From: Pseudomonas viridiflava
Lineage (GTDB): Bacteria > Pseudomonadota > Gammaproteobacteria > Pseudomonadales > Pseudomonadaceae
Direction of reading: 5' to 3'
Assembly (NCBI RefSeq): GCF_900580675.1
Contig: NZ_UTBG01000176.1
Coordinates: forward strand, 1-64,000
DNA: 64,000 nt
Position 1 is the first letter of the stretch, and every line of letters begins with the position of its first letter. Below the pieces are notes generated by a model, which saw nothing but the letters and a program-made list of their open reading frames with translations, had not been told where the DNA came from and did not search any database. Of the stretch, positions 25,503-33,718 are shown piece by piece. The translations under genes were made by a program, and so were the position numbers.

Positions 25503-27191
25503 ATGCAACCTGATTTCTGGAATGACAAACGCGCGGCGGGCGTTCCCAATGACATCGACCTCACGGCCTACAAGTCGGTGATCGAAGTCTTCGAACGCTC
25601 CTGCAAGGCCTTTGCCGACCGGCCGGCATTCAGCAACATGGGGATCACCCTGACCTACGCCGAGCTTGAGCGCCAGAGTGCGGCGTTCGCCGGCTACCTG
25701 CAACAGCACACCGACCTCAAGCCTGGCGAGCGCATCGCCGTGCAGATGCCCAACGTGCTGCATTACCCGATCGCTGTGTTTGGCGCACTGCGCGCCGGGC
25801 TGATCGTGGTCAACACCAACCCGCTGTACACCCCGCGCGAGATGCGCCACCAGTTCAAGGACGCCGGCGTGCGTGCGCTGGTCTACCTCAACCTGTTCGG
25901 TTCGCGGGTGCAGGAAGTGTGCACCGACACCGAGATCGACTACCTGATCGAAGCCAGGATGGGCGACTTCATGCCCGCCGCCAAGGGCTGGCTGGTCAAC
26001 ACCGTGGTCGACAAGGTGAAGAAGATGGTCCCGGCGTATCACTTGCCGCGCGCGGTGTCGTTCAAGCGCGCGCTGCGCATGGGCGCCGGCCTGGGCCTGA
26101 CCCGTCATCCGGTGACCCTGGACGATATCGCCGTGCTGCAATACACCGGCGGCACCACGGGGCTGGCCAAGGGCGCGATGCTCACCCACGGCAACCTGGT
26201 GGCGAACATGCAGCAGGTGCGTGCCTGCATGTCGCAGACCGGCGAAGACGGCCACCCGCTGATCAAGGAAGGGCAGGAGGTGATGATCGCGCCGCTGCCG
26301 CTGTACCACATCTATGCCTTCACCGCGAACTGCATGTGCATGATGGTCTCCGGCAACCACAACGTGCTGATCACCAACCCGCGCGACATCGGCGGCTTTA
26401 TCAAGGAACTGAAAAACTGGCGCTTTACCGGTCTGCTGGGCCTTAACACGCTGTTTGTGGCACTGATGGATCATCCCGACTTCAAGAGCCTGGACTTTTC
26501 CCACCTCAAGCTCACCAATTCCGGCGGCACCGCGCTGATCAAGGCCACGGCCGAGCGCTGGGAGCAGATCACCGGCTGCGCGATCGGCGAGGGTTATGGC
26601 CTGACAGAAACCTCACCGGTGGCCAGCACCAACCCGTACGGCAACAAATCCCGGCTCGGCACCGTGGGCATTCCGGTGCCGGCCACGGCCATGAAAGTCA
26701 TTGATGACCAAGGCGTCGAGCTGCCCCTGGGCGAGCGTGGCGAGCTGTGCATCAAGGGCCCGCAGGTGATGAAGGGCTACTGGCAGCAACCCGCCGCCAC
26801 CGCCGAGGCGCTGGATGCCGAGGGTTGGCTGAAGACCGGTGACATTGCGGTGATCGACGACGATGGCTTTGTGCGGATTGTCGATCGCAAGAAAGACCTG
26901 ATTATCGTCTCGGGTTTCAACGTCTACCCCAACGAGATCGAAGACGTGGTGATGGCGCACCCAGCGGTGGCCAACTGCGCGGTGATCGGCGTGCCGGACG
27001 AGCGCACGGGCGAGGCGGTGAAGCTGTTTGTGGTGGCGCGTGCCGAGGGTGTGAGCCTTGAAGAACTGAAGAGCTACTGCAAGGCCAACTTCACGGGGTA
27101 CAAGGTACCCAAGCAGATTGTGTTGCGCGACTCGTTGCCGATGACGCCGGTGGGCAAGATCCTGCGCAGGGAGCTTCGCGACATCGCCTGA
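25503..27191 (+). CDS. fadD2: Long-chain fatty acid-CoA ligase FadD2
   Basis: A 562-residue AMP-forming acyl-CoA synthetase that activates fatty acids for beta-oxidation. The P-loop-like motif YTGGTTGLAKGAML is near residue 215, GYGLTETSP near 365, the hinge DRKKDLIIVSGFNVYPNEIED near 455 and the C-terminal lysine in GKILRREL near 553. The upstream region faces the hydrolase gene. It is about 60-70% identical by eye to the next gene, a tandem paralogue pair typical of pseudomonads. Confidence 0.95.
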   Translation: MQPDFWNDKRAAGVPNDIDLTAYKSVIEVFERSCKAFADRPAFSNMGITLTYAELERQSAAFAGYLQQHTDLKPGERIAVQMPNVLHYPIAVFGALRAGLIVVNTNPLYTPREMRHQFKDAGVRALVYLNLFGSRVQEVCTDTEIDYLIEARMGDFMPAAKGWLVNTVVDKVKKMVPAYHLPRAVSFKRALRMGAGLGLTRHPVTLDDIAVLQYTGGTTGLAKGAMLTHGNLVANMQQVRACMSQTGEDGHPLIKEGQEVMIAPLPLYHIYAFTANCMCMMVSGNHNVLITNPRDIGGFIKELKNWRFTGLLGLNTLFVALMDHPDFKSLDFSHLKLTNSGGTALIKATAERWEQITGCAIGEGYGLTETSPVASTNPYGNKSRLGTVGIPVPATAMKVIDDQGVELPLGERGELCIKGPQVMKGYWQQPAATAEALDAEGWLKTGDIAVIDDDGFVRIVDRKKDLIIVSGFNVYPNEIEDVVMAHPAVANCAVIGVPDERTGEAVKLFVVARAEGVSLEELKSYCKANFTGYKVPKQIVLRDSLPMTPVGKILRRELRDIA

Positions 27192-27210
27192 TGTGAAATA
27201 CGCTTAAAAA

Positions 27211-27299
27211 TGTGGGAGCGGGCTTGCTCGCGAATACGCTGGGTCAGTTAGTACAGCTGTAGCTGACACACCGCATTCGCGAGCAAGCCCGCTCCCACA
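27211..27299. repeat. REPIN-type doublet between fadD2 and fadD1
   Basis: Arms TGTGGGAGCGGGCTTGCTCG and complement are complete; the interior starts AATACGCTGGGTCAG. It lies 19 bases after the fadD2 stop and may stabilise or end that transcript. Confidence 0.92.
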
Positions 27300-27300
27300 T

Positions 27301-27573
27301 TGTTTTTTATCGCCCTGAAAGCCTTGTTCCAGAGCCTTTTACTCGGATATTTTACCTTCGCCAAAAGTGTGACCAAATATTGTAGGACAGTCATGTTTAT
27401 GACCGTAGGGCCCCCTTTTGGCTCTAGGCGGCCCTTGGCAAAGCTGCTACTCTCGGCGCGCTTTGTGACGTCTAGGCCTGCTTGAAAGCGCCAGATTCAC
27501 CTAAAAAAACATACACCAATAATAATCGCATCAAATGCGATGATGAATTCGCGTCGCTGAGGAGTGGGCTTCC
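27301..27573 (+). promoter_or_regulatory. fadD1 upstream region
   Basis: No convincing gene is present in these 273 bases; a 61-codon open frame here has no ribosome-binding site or recognisable product. Two palindromes stand out: GTCAT-GTTT-ATGAC (27390-27403) and ATCGCAT-CAA-ATGCGAT (27525-27541). The second lies 32 bases before the fadD1 start and could be an operator or a leader hairpin. fadD1 therefore probably has its own promoter. Confidence 0.5.
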
Positions 27574-29265
27574 ATGAATGAAGACTTTTGGAAGGATAAG
27601 TACCCCGCCGGGATTGCTGCAGAAATCAATCCAGACGAGTATCCGAATATTCAGGCGGTTCTGAAGCAGTCCTGCCAGCGCTTCGCCAACAAGCCGGCTT
27701 TCAGCAACCTGGGCAAGACAATCACCTACGGTGAATTGTACGAATTGTCCGGCGCCTTCGCCGCGTACCTGCAACAGCACACCGACTTGAAGCCTGGCGA
27801 TCGAATCGCCGTGCAACTGCCCAACGTCCTGCAATACCCGGTCGCCGTGTTCGGTGCCATTCGTGCCGGCCTGATCGTGGTCAACACCAACCCGCTGTAC
27901 ACCGCGCGGGAAATGGAACACCAATTCAATGATTCCGGGGCCAAGGCCCTGGTCTGCCTGGCGAACATGGCGCACCTGGCTGAAAAAGTCGTGCCCAAGA
28001 CCGCCGTCAAACATGTGATCGTCACCGAAGTCGCCGACCTGCTGCCGCCGCTCAAGCGCCTGCTGATCAACAGCGTCATCAAGTACGTGAAGAAGATGGT
28101 CCCGGCTTATCACTTGCCCAAGGCGATCAAGTTCAACGACGTACTCGCCAAGGGCCATGGTCAAGCCGTCAACGAAGTCAGCCCGGCCAGCAGCGACGTG
28201 GCCGTGCTGCAATACACCGGCGGCACCACCGGCGTGGCCAAGGGCGCGATGCTCACCCACCGCAACCTCGTGGCCAACATGCTGCAGTGCAAGGCGCTGA
28301 TGGGCTCCAACCTCAATGAGGGCTGCGAGATCCTGATCACGCCGCTGCCGCTGTACCACATCTATGCGTTCACCTTTCATTGCATGGCGATGATGCTGAT
28401 CGGCAACCACAACATCCTGATCAGCAACCCGCGCGACCTGCCGGCGATGGTCAAGGAACTGTCGAAGTGGAAGTTCAGCGGGTTTGTCGGCCTGAACACC
28501 CTGTTCGTGGCGCTGTGCAACAACGACGCCTTCCGCAAGCTGGATTTCTCCGCACTGAAAGTCACCCTGTCGGGCGGCATGGCCCTGCAACTGGCGGCCG
28601 CCGAGCGCTGGAAGGCCGTGACCGGCTGCTCCATCTGCGAAGGTTACGGCATGACCGAAACCAGCCCGGTGGCCACGGTGAACCCGATCCAGAACATTCA
28701 GATCGGCACCATCGGCATTCCGGTGCCGTCCACGGTGTGTAAAGTCATCACCGATGACGGCGTCGAACTGGCGCTGGGTGAGGTGGGCGAGTTGTGCGTC
28801 AAGGGCCCGCAAGTGATGAAGGGCTACTGGCAGCGCGAAGACGCGACCGCCGAGATGCTCGACAGCGAAGGCTGGTTGAAGACCGGTGACATCGCGATCA
28901 TCCAGCCGGACGGCTACATGCGCATTGTCGACCGCAAGAAGGACATGATCCTGGTATCCGGTTTCAACGTGTACCCCAACGAGCTGGAAGACGTGCTGGC
29001 CGGCCTGCCAGGCGTGCTGCAGTGCGCGGCCATCGGCGTGCCGGATGAAAAGTCCGGGGAACACATCAAGTTGTTTATCGTGGTCAAGCCAGGCGCCACC
29101 CTCACCAAGGAACAGGTGATGGAACACATGCGCGCCAACGTCACCGGCTACAAAGTGCCCAGGGCGGTGGAATTCCGCGATGCGTTGCCGACCACCAACG
29201 TGGGCAAGATCCTGCGCCGTGAATTGCGCGATGAAGAACTGAAGAAGCTGGGCCTGAAAAAGTAA
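27574..29265 (+). CDS. fadD1: Long-chain fatty acid-CoA ligase FadD1
   Basis: A 563-residue acyl-CoA synthetase, paralogue of FadD2. Motifs: YTGGTTGVAKGAML near residue 212, GYGMTETSP near 360, DRKKDMILVSGFNVYPNELED near 452, and GKILRREL near 548. GAGGAG precedes the ATG by nine bases. In P. aeruginosa FadD1 prefers long-chain and FadD2 shorter-chain fatty acids; that preference is assumed here. A strong terminator follows. Confidence 0.96.
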   Translation: MNEDFWKDKYPAGIAAEINPDEYPNIQAVLKQSCQRFANKPAFSNLGKTITYGELYELSGAFAAYLQQHTDLKPGDRIAVQLPNVLQYPVAVFGAIRAGLIVVNTNPLYTAREMEHQFNDSGAKALVCLANMAHLAEKVVPKTAVKHVIVTEVADLLPPLKRLLINSVIKYVKKMVPAYHLPKAIKFNDVLAKGHGQAVNEVSPASSDVAVLQYTGGTTGVAKGAMLTHRNLVANMLQCKALMGSNLNEGCEILITPLPLYHIYAFTFHCMAMMLIGNHNILISNPRDLPAMVKELSKWKFSGFVGLNTLFVALCNNDAFRKLDFSALKVTLSGGMALQLAAAERWKAVTGCSICEGYGMTETSPVATVNPIQNIQIGTIGIPVPSTVCKVITDDGVELALGEVGELCVKGPQVMKGYWQREDATAEMLDSEGWLKTGDIAIIQPDGYMRIVDRKKDMILVSGFNVYPNELEDVLAGLPGVLQCAAIGVPDEKSGEHIKLFIVVKPGATLTKEQVMEHMRANVTGYKVPRAVEFRDALPTTNVGKILRRELRDEELKKLGLKK

Positions 29266-29269
29266 CCCA

Positions 29270-29298
29270 TAAAAAACCCCGCCAATGCGGGGTTTTTT
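29270..29298 (+). terminator. Terminator of fadD1
   Basis: ACCCCGC-CAAT-GCGGGGT stem followed by six T, five bases after the stop codon region; A-rich on the left, so usable in both directions. Confidence 0.92.
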
Positions 29299-29336
29299 AT
29301 TGCCTGTCGACTCTTCTGAATTGCAATGCAACCCAA

Positions 29337-29364
29337 TGTGGGAGCAGGCAAGCCAGCTCCCACA
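29337..29364. repeat. Single short REP palindrome
   Basis: TGTGGGAGC and GCTCCCACA flank ten bases (AGGCAAGCCA). It looks like a REPIN reduced by internal deletion, lying between convergent fadD1 and the 125-residue gene. Confidence 0.75.
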
Positions 29365-29379
29365 GTTTTAACCGGGTTT

Positions 29380-29757
29380 CTACAGGGCGAACTGCGCGAA
29401 GCTGACGCCAGCGCCAGCCGGGCGTACATCTTTCAGGAACGAATCCTTGTCCGCGCTCAGCTCCAGAGTGATCTCCGGCTTGCGCTTGTTTGCATTGCGC
29501 ACCACCAGGCCTTCGAGCTTTTCACGCAGGAACGCCGTCGGCACCTTCAGGTGCAGCAGTTGGTCGGTGTCGGCATTGTGCATCAACAGGTGAATCCACT
29601 CGTACTGGCCCACGCCAATGCGCACCACCGGCAGGTCGAACCACCAGATGTTGCGTCGGGTGTCCAAATCAGTGAAATGGCAGTTGTTGACGCCGAGTAC
29701 CGCGCCGCCCAGTTCCTGGTTTCTGCGGGCGATGGCCTGTGCTTTATTGAGTTTCAT
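29380..29757 (-). CDS. Conserved hypothetical protein
   Basis: A 125-residue cytoplasmic protein starting MKLNKAQAIARRNQEL, with AGGAAGG ahead of the ATG. It contains a Trp-rich central segment (RRNIWWFDLPVVRIGVGQYEWIHLLMH) and a basic, Lys/Arg-rich C-terminal third. I do not recognise a family. The fold looks mixed alpha/beta, without membrane segment or signal peptide. It is divergent from the CsbD gene across 200 bases. Confidence 0.75.
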   Translation of the reverse strand: MKLNKAQAIARRNQELGGAVLGVNNCHFTDLDTRRNIWWFDLPVVRIGVGQYEWIHLLMHNADTDQLLHLKVPTAFLREKLEGLVVRNANKRKPEITLELSADKDSFLKDVRPAGAGVSFAQFAL

Positions 29758-29957
29758 AACCTTCCTACGGGATCTGTTATTCAGCGTTATAGCCTGAATG
29801 TGCCGGGCATTCTCGTGGGTTGGCTGCAAAACATAAAGCCAAACCTGCGGCGGGCGATGAAATGTCGGGCAAAAAATAATTGAAACTCTGCCGAACGGCG
29901 TCAGGTCAATCTTTAGGTAATGACCAAAACCCATGATTGTTCTTTCGGAGAAATACC

Positions 29958-30143
29958 ATGAGCAGCACATCGGATAAGGCAAAAGGCGTAGCAAACGAAG
30001 CTGTCGGCAACATCAAGCAAGGTGTCGGCAAAGTCACCGGCAACGACAAGCTGCGTGCTGAAGGTGTAGTTCAAGAGAAGAAAGGCGAAGTGCAGAAAGC
30101 GGTCGGCGATACCAAAGATGCGGTAAAAAAAGCCACCAAGTAA
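29958..30143 (+). CDS. CsbD-family stress protein
   Basis: A 61-residue CsbD-like protein: hydrophilic, Lys/Gly/Val-rich, with repeated short segments such as [13 protein letters not shown] and [14 protein letters not shown]. CsbD proteins are small, abundant general-stress proteins of unknown activity. ATG 29958 follows GGAG; an in-frame upstream start is not supported. The gene stands alone between its own promoter region and a strong terminator. Confidence 0.9.
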   Translation: MSSTSDKAKGVANEAVGNIKQGVGKVTGNDKLRAEGVVQEKKGEVQKAVGDTKDAVKKATK

Positions 30144-30174
30144 GCCCGAATCGCTGGCTGGTTTCCGCAGCCCG

Positions 30175-30200
30175 ACGGCCATCCATGGATGGCCGTTTTT
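30175..30200 (+). terminator. Terminator of the CsbD gene
   Basis: ACGGCCATCC-AT-GGATGGCCGT perfect 10-bp stem followed by TTTT. Confidence 0.92.
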
Positions 30201-30322
30201 GTGTCACCTGATGCAGTTAAAGTTTCGAAATTGTTTCAGGGTCGCCAAATAGGCTACCTTGATGTAGAAAACGGCCCCTGAGTCGCCCACGAACTCAACT
30301 TTTTGCGGCGAAAGGAGACGCT

Positions 30323-31273
30323 ATGATTTTTCCGGTACTGCAAGGCCTCAAGCTCCACAAAGTGCTGGTGCGCACCGTCAAGGAATTCGTCGATGACGAG
30401 ATGCCCACCTATGCCTCGGCACTGGCCTACCAGATGCTGTTTTCGTTGTTTCCCTTCCTGCTGTTCCTTATCGCCCTGATCGGTTTCCTGCACCTGCCGG
30501 ACTTTTTCAGCTGGCTGCGCATGCAGTCGGAACTGGTGTTGCCGCCCCAGGCGCTGGAGCAGGTCAACCCGGTGATCGACCAGTTGCAGCAGTCCAAGGG
30601 CGGGTTGCTTTCGGTGGGTATCGTGATTGCCCTGTGGACAGCCTCCGCCGGCGTCCGCCTGATGATGAGCGCGATGAACGCCGCCTACGATGTTGTAGAA
30701 GGCCGGCCGATCTGGAAGCGCTTCCCGCTGTCGGTGTTCTACACCATCGGCATCGCCGGCATGTTGCTTGCTGCGGCCGCATTGATGGTGCTTGGCCCGC
30801 AGGTGATGGAGTGGCTGGCCGGGCAGATCGGCATGCAGGAGTTCGTGGTGACCCTGTGGACCATCCTGCGTTGGCCGCTGATCGTGATTTTGCTGATGTT
30901 CGCCGTCGCCCTCATGTATTACGTGATGCCCGATGTCGAGCAGAAATTCCGCTTCATCACCCCAGGCTCCGTGCTGGCGGTGGTGGTGTGGATCGTGGCG
31001 TCGCTGGGCTTTGGCTACTACGTCAAAACCTTTGCCGACTACAACGCGATGTACGGCAGCATCGGTGCGATCATTGTGCTGCTCCTGTATTTCTATATTT
31101 CCGCCGCTGTGCTGTTGCTGGGCGCGGAGATGAATGCCGTGATCGAACACATGTCGGCCGAGGGCAAGGACCCGGGTGAGAAGGAATTCGAAGAGCCGGG
31201 CCACACCAATGAAAAACAGCATGTCTCAGGCCTTGGCCGGGACCATTCCAAGCCCACTACCGACGAAGTCTGA
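30323..31273 (+). CDS. YihY/BrkB-family inner-membrane protein
   Basis: A 316-residue YihY (virulence factor BrkB) family membrane protein with about six membrane helices between residues 35 and 265. Typical elements include ASALAYQMLFSLFPFLLFL near residue 33, RLMMSAMNAAYDV near 112, and YASIGA-type GSIGAIIVLLLYFYISA near 235. The C-terminus is a charged tail. AAAGGAG precedes the ATG. Molecular role unresolved despite old labels such as ribonuclease BN. Three bases separate its stop from def. Confidence 0.9.
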   Translation: MIFPVLQGLKLHKVLVRTVKEFVDDEMPTYASALAYQMLFSLFPFLLFLIALIGFLHLPDFFSWLRMQSELVLPPQALEQVNPVIDQLQQSKGGLLSVGIVIALWTASAGVRLMMSAMNAAYDVVEGRPIWKRFPLSVFYTIGIAGMLLAAAALMVLGPQVMEWLAGQIGMQEFVVTLWTILRWPLIVILLMFAVALMYYVMPDVEQKFRFITPGSVLAVVVWIVASLGFGYYVKTFADYNAMYGSIGAIIVLLLYFYISAAVLLLGAEMNAVIEHMSAEGKDPGEKEFEEPGHTNEKQHVSGLGRDHSKPTTDEV

Positions 31274-31276
31274 TTA

Positions 31277-31816
31277 ATGATCCGTGAAATCCTGAAAATG
31301 GGCGACGAGCGCCTGCTGCGCGTCGCGGCACCGGTTCCGCCGGAAATGTTCGACAGCCCCGAGTTGTGGCAATTGATCGATGACATGTTCCAGACCATGG
31401 AACACGTGGGCGGCGTCGGCCTGGCCGCGCCGCAGATTGGCGTCGACCTGCAACTGGTGATCTTTGGTTTCGAGGCCAGTGAACGCTACCCGGACGCGCC
31501 GCCGGTGGCGCAGACCATCCTGATCAACCCGCTGATCACGCCGCTCAGCCCGGTGCTGGAAGAGGGTTACGAGGGTTGCCTCTCGGTGCCCGGCCTGCGT
31601 GGCGCGGTGGACCGTTACCAGCAGATTCGCTACGAAGGCTTCGACCCCAAGGGCGAGCCGATCGTACGCTTTGCCGACGGTTTCCATGCGCGGGTGGTGC
31701 AGCATGAGTGCGATCACTTGATCGGCCGGTTGTACCCGTCGCGGATTACCGACTTCAGCAAGTTCGGGTTTATTGAAGTGATGTTTCCGGAGATGGACCC
31801 GGCGGCTGACGAATAA
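31277..31816 (+). CDS. def: Peptide deformylase
   Basis: A 179-residue metalloenzyme that removes the N-formyl group from nascent proteins. All three motifs are present: GVGLAAPQ (near residue 47), EGCLS (near 97, with the metal Cys) and HECDH (near 140, two metal His and catalytic Glu). It follows the YihY gene closely. It is not next to fmt in this window, so it is probably a secondary deformylase copy of the genome; that is inference. Confidence 0.95.
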   Translation: MIREILKMGDERLLRVAAPVPPEMFDSPELWQLIDDMFQTMEHVGGVGLAAPQIGVDLQLVIFGFEASERYPDAPPVAQTILINPLITPLSPVLEEGYEGCLSVPGLRGAVDRYQQIRYEGFDPKGEPIVRFADGFHARVVQHECDHLIGRLYPSRITDFSKFGFIEVMFPEMDPAADE

Positions 31817-31838
31817 CCCTCAGACATACTGAGGTCTA

Positions 31839-31882
31839 AAATGTGGGAGGGGGCTCGCCACAGCAAGCCCCCTCCCACATTT
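31839..31882. repeat. Collapsed REPIN palindrome (GAGGGGGC class)
   Basis: A perfect 17-bp stem, ATGTGGGAGGGGGCT and its complement plus two further A-T pairs, with a loop of ten bases. The interior normal for doublets is deleted. It separates convergent def and the methyltransferase gene and can serve as a stem-loop for both transcripts. Confidence 0.88.
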
Positions 31883-31901
31883 GAAAGCATTTCAGGCTGA
31901 T

Positions 31902-32720
31902 TTATTTGGCAGGCTTAACAAACCGCAACGTCATCCGGTCCGACTCGCCAATCGCCACATATTTCGCCTTATCCTGCTCCCCCAATTTCAACGTCGGCGG
32001 CAATGTCCACACACCAGCGGGATAGTCCTTGGTGTCCTTGGGGTTGGCATTCACCTCACTCTGCCCCGCCAGCTTGAACCCGGCATCGGTCGCCAGCTTC
32101 ACCACCTGCGCGGTGGTCAGGTAGCCGCTGTCCTTGATCGCTTCCAGGTCTGCGCCATCTTTGGCCCGATGATCCTCCACGCCCAGCACGCCACCCGGTT
32201 TCAACACCGTGTAGAACGCACTGAACGTGGCGTTTGCAGTATCGGCCGCGACCCAGTTGTGCACATTGCGAAAGGTCAGCACGGCGTCGGCCGACGCCGG
32301 TTTGCCGAACACAGGTGCCTTGGGGTCGAACTCCACCACCTCGGCGTTGGCATAACGCGCAGGGTCGGCGGCGAATTTGCGTTTCAGGTTTTCTTCGGAG
32401 GTGCGCGCATAGGCGCTGCTGCTCGCGGCCTGCACGGCGGCGATGTAATGCCCGTGATCCTTGAGCAGTGGCGCCAGCAGTTCGCTGTACCAGCCGCCGC
32501 CGGGGGTGATTTCGATCACAGTCTGTTTGGCGCCCAGGCCAAAGAATTCCAGGGTCTGCTGCGGGTGGCGGTAGCCGTCGCGCGCGCTGTTGGCCGGGTC
32601 GCGCCAGCTGCCGGCGAGCACGCCGGCGTACTGCTTGGCGCTGATCGGCGCGTCGGCCGCCTGGCTGAAGGTGGGAACGAGGAGGGCGGTGAGGGACAGA
32701 GCTGCAAGCGTCGTTTTCAT
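31902..32720 (-). CDS. Exported class I SAM-dependent methyltransferase-like protein
   Basis: A 272-residue protein of the COG4798 group. A Sec signal peptide (residues 1-21, MKTTLAALSLTALLVPTFSQA) precedes a methyltransferase fold: motif I is VIEITPGGGWYSELL (about 60), motif II is DAVLTFRNVHNW (about 148), then GGVLGVEDHRA (about 176). The SAM-binding elements appear intact even though SAM is not expected in the periplasm, so substrate and cofactor are puzzling. ATG 32720 is preceded by AGGA; an ATG two codons upstream is also possible. Confidence 0.82.
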   Translation of the reverse strand: MKTTLAALSLTALLVPTFSQAADAPISAKQYAGVLAGSWRDPANSARDGYRHPQQTLEFFGLGAKQTVIEITPGGGWYSELLAPLLKDHGHYIAAVQAASSSAYARTSEENLKRKFAADPARYANAEVVEFDPKAPVFGKPASADAVLTFRNVHNWVAADTANATFSAFYTVLKPGGVLGVEDHRAKDGADLEAIKDSGYLTTAQVVKLATDAGFKLAGQSEVNANPKDTKDYPAGVWTLPPTLKLGEQDKAKYVAIGESDRMTLRFVKPAK

Positions 32721-32779
32721 GATCATCCTGTAAGGGGCCACTGTGCCGACGAGGCTAGCATGGGCCCCCTACCGGCCGA

Positions 32780-33217
32780 TCACACATTATCTGCGGTGGA
32801 CCTCACCAAAGGTTCTAAGCCCATGGCGATCATCGGCTTGTTGCGTTTATAGCGCACCAGCCGCTCGCTGAGCGATTGCGGCAACACGGTGTCCTGGCTG
32901 AACCCCATGCGTTGATACAAACCTTCCAGGTCCGGGTGGCACAGCAGCCAGACGCTACCTTCCACCTCGGCCACGGCTTGAAGAATGAAGCGCTCCGCGA
33001 GCCCCTGGCCGCGATAGGCCGGGGCCACGAACACGCCGGTCAACCATTGCCCGCCGACCACGGGTGACAGGCACAGGCCGGCCACGATCTCGCTGTCGCG
33101 GGCCACCCACAAACGCCCACCTTTGAGCGCCTTCATCGACGAATTATGGCTGCGGTAAAACTTGTTCAGCAGCGGCCAAAGCGGCTCTGCCAGCGGTTCG
33201 ATGTGCAGTTCGGGCAT
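32780..33217 (-). CDS. GNAT-family N-acetyltransferase
   Basis: A 145-residue acetyltransferase of the GNAT superfamily. The acetyl-CoA-binding motif A is VAPAYRGQGLAERFI (about residues 68-82), and the last strand contains LYQRMGF. The substrate is unknown; the small size and QRMGF ending resemble RimI-like or general small-molecule GNATs. It lies upstream of the exported methyltransferase on the same strand with a 59-base gap. Confidence 0.85.
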   Translation of the reverse strand: MPELHIEPLAEPLWPLLNKFYRSHNSSMKALKGGRLWVARDSEIVAGLCLSPVVGGQWLTGVFVAPAYRGQGLAERFILQAVAEVEGSVWLLCHPDLEGLYQRMGFSQDTVLPQSLSERLVRYKRNKPMIAMGLEPLVRSTADNV

Positions 33218-33319
33218 GGTGTCGGGGCAACGTAATCCGGGGCTGGGGATTATAAGCGCCTTCTGTTCGGAAATTGGTGGTATACCCAGTGCTACATCCC
33301 CTTAAGTTGAGCACGCATC

Positions 33320-33436
33320 ATGGCCAAAGGTATGGATTCAAAGAAAGCCGCGAAGAAGAAACCGGCAAAGACCGCCGATGAAAAACGCGCCGACAAAAAA
33401 ACCAAGAAAGCCGAGACAGGCCTGTTCGGGCACTGA
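33320..33436 (+). CDS. 38-residue Lys-rich small protein
   Basis: A short frame, MAKGMDSKKAAKKKPAKTAD onward, ends in TGLFGH. About 13 of 38 residues are Lys, plus one Arg, giving a very basic, histone-tail-like peptide. Codon use is normal for the genome and the ATG follows a purine stretch (TTGAGC) rather than a strong Shine-Dalgarno. The final hydrophobic TGLFG patch is unlike random sequence. A nucleic-acid-binding role is possible but unproven. Confidence 0.6.
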   Translation: MAKGMDSKKAAKKKPAKTADEKRADKKTKKAETGLFGH

Positions 33437-33718
33437 TCCCACCGCTGCAACGCACCGATCTGCCGAATTTCCCCGCACCACTGCCCGGAGCACGAGACAT
33501 ATGCTCTGGGCTGCCGACACCCTCCCTCTGTTGAAAATGCTGCTGACTGGTGACCTTGCATAGCGCCAAGCCCTGTCTATGCTCACCCAGAACCGTTGAT
33601 GACGCTTGGCATATAAAGCGTTTCGGATGGTTATTTCCCCGCAAAGGTTTGCCAGTACTGTCCAACCAATCAATGGAATGCGTCTTTAGAGGCGCCGGTA
33701 ATCAAGGGTGATCTGATC

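Noticed and set aside
27430..27450. Possible sigma-54 promoter before fadD1 (TTGGCAAAGCTGCT)
   Set aside because: The invariant GG and GC are not 10 bases apart, so the -24/-12 rule is not met.
27300..27485. 61-codon frame upstream of fadD1
   Set aside because: No Shine-Dalgarno, no conserved look, begins inside the REPIN flank.
27472..29331. Minus-strand 619-codon frame opposite fadD1
   Set aside because: Shadow frame; fadD1 carries all catalytic motifs on the other strand.
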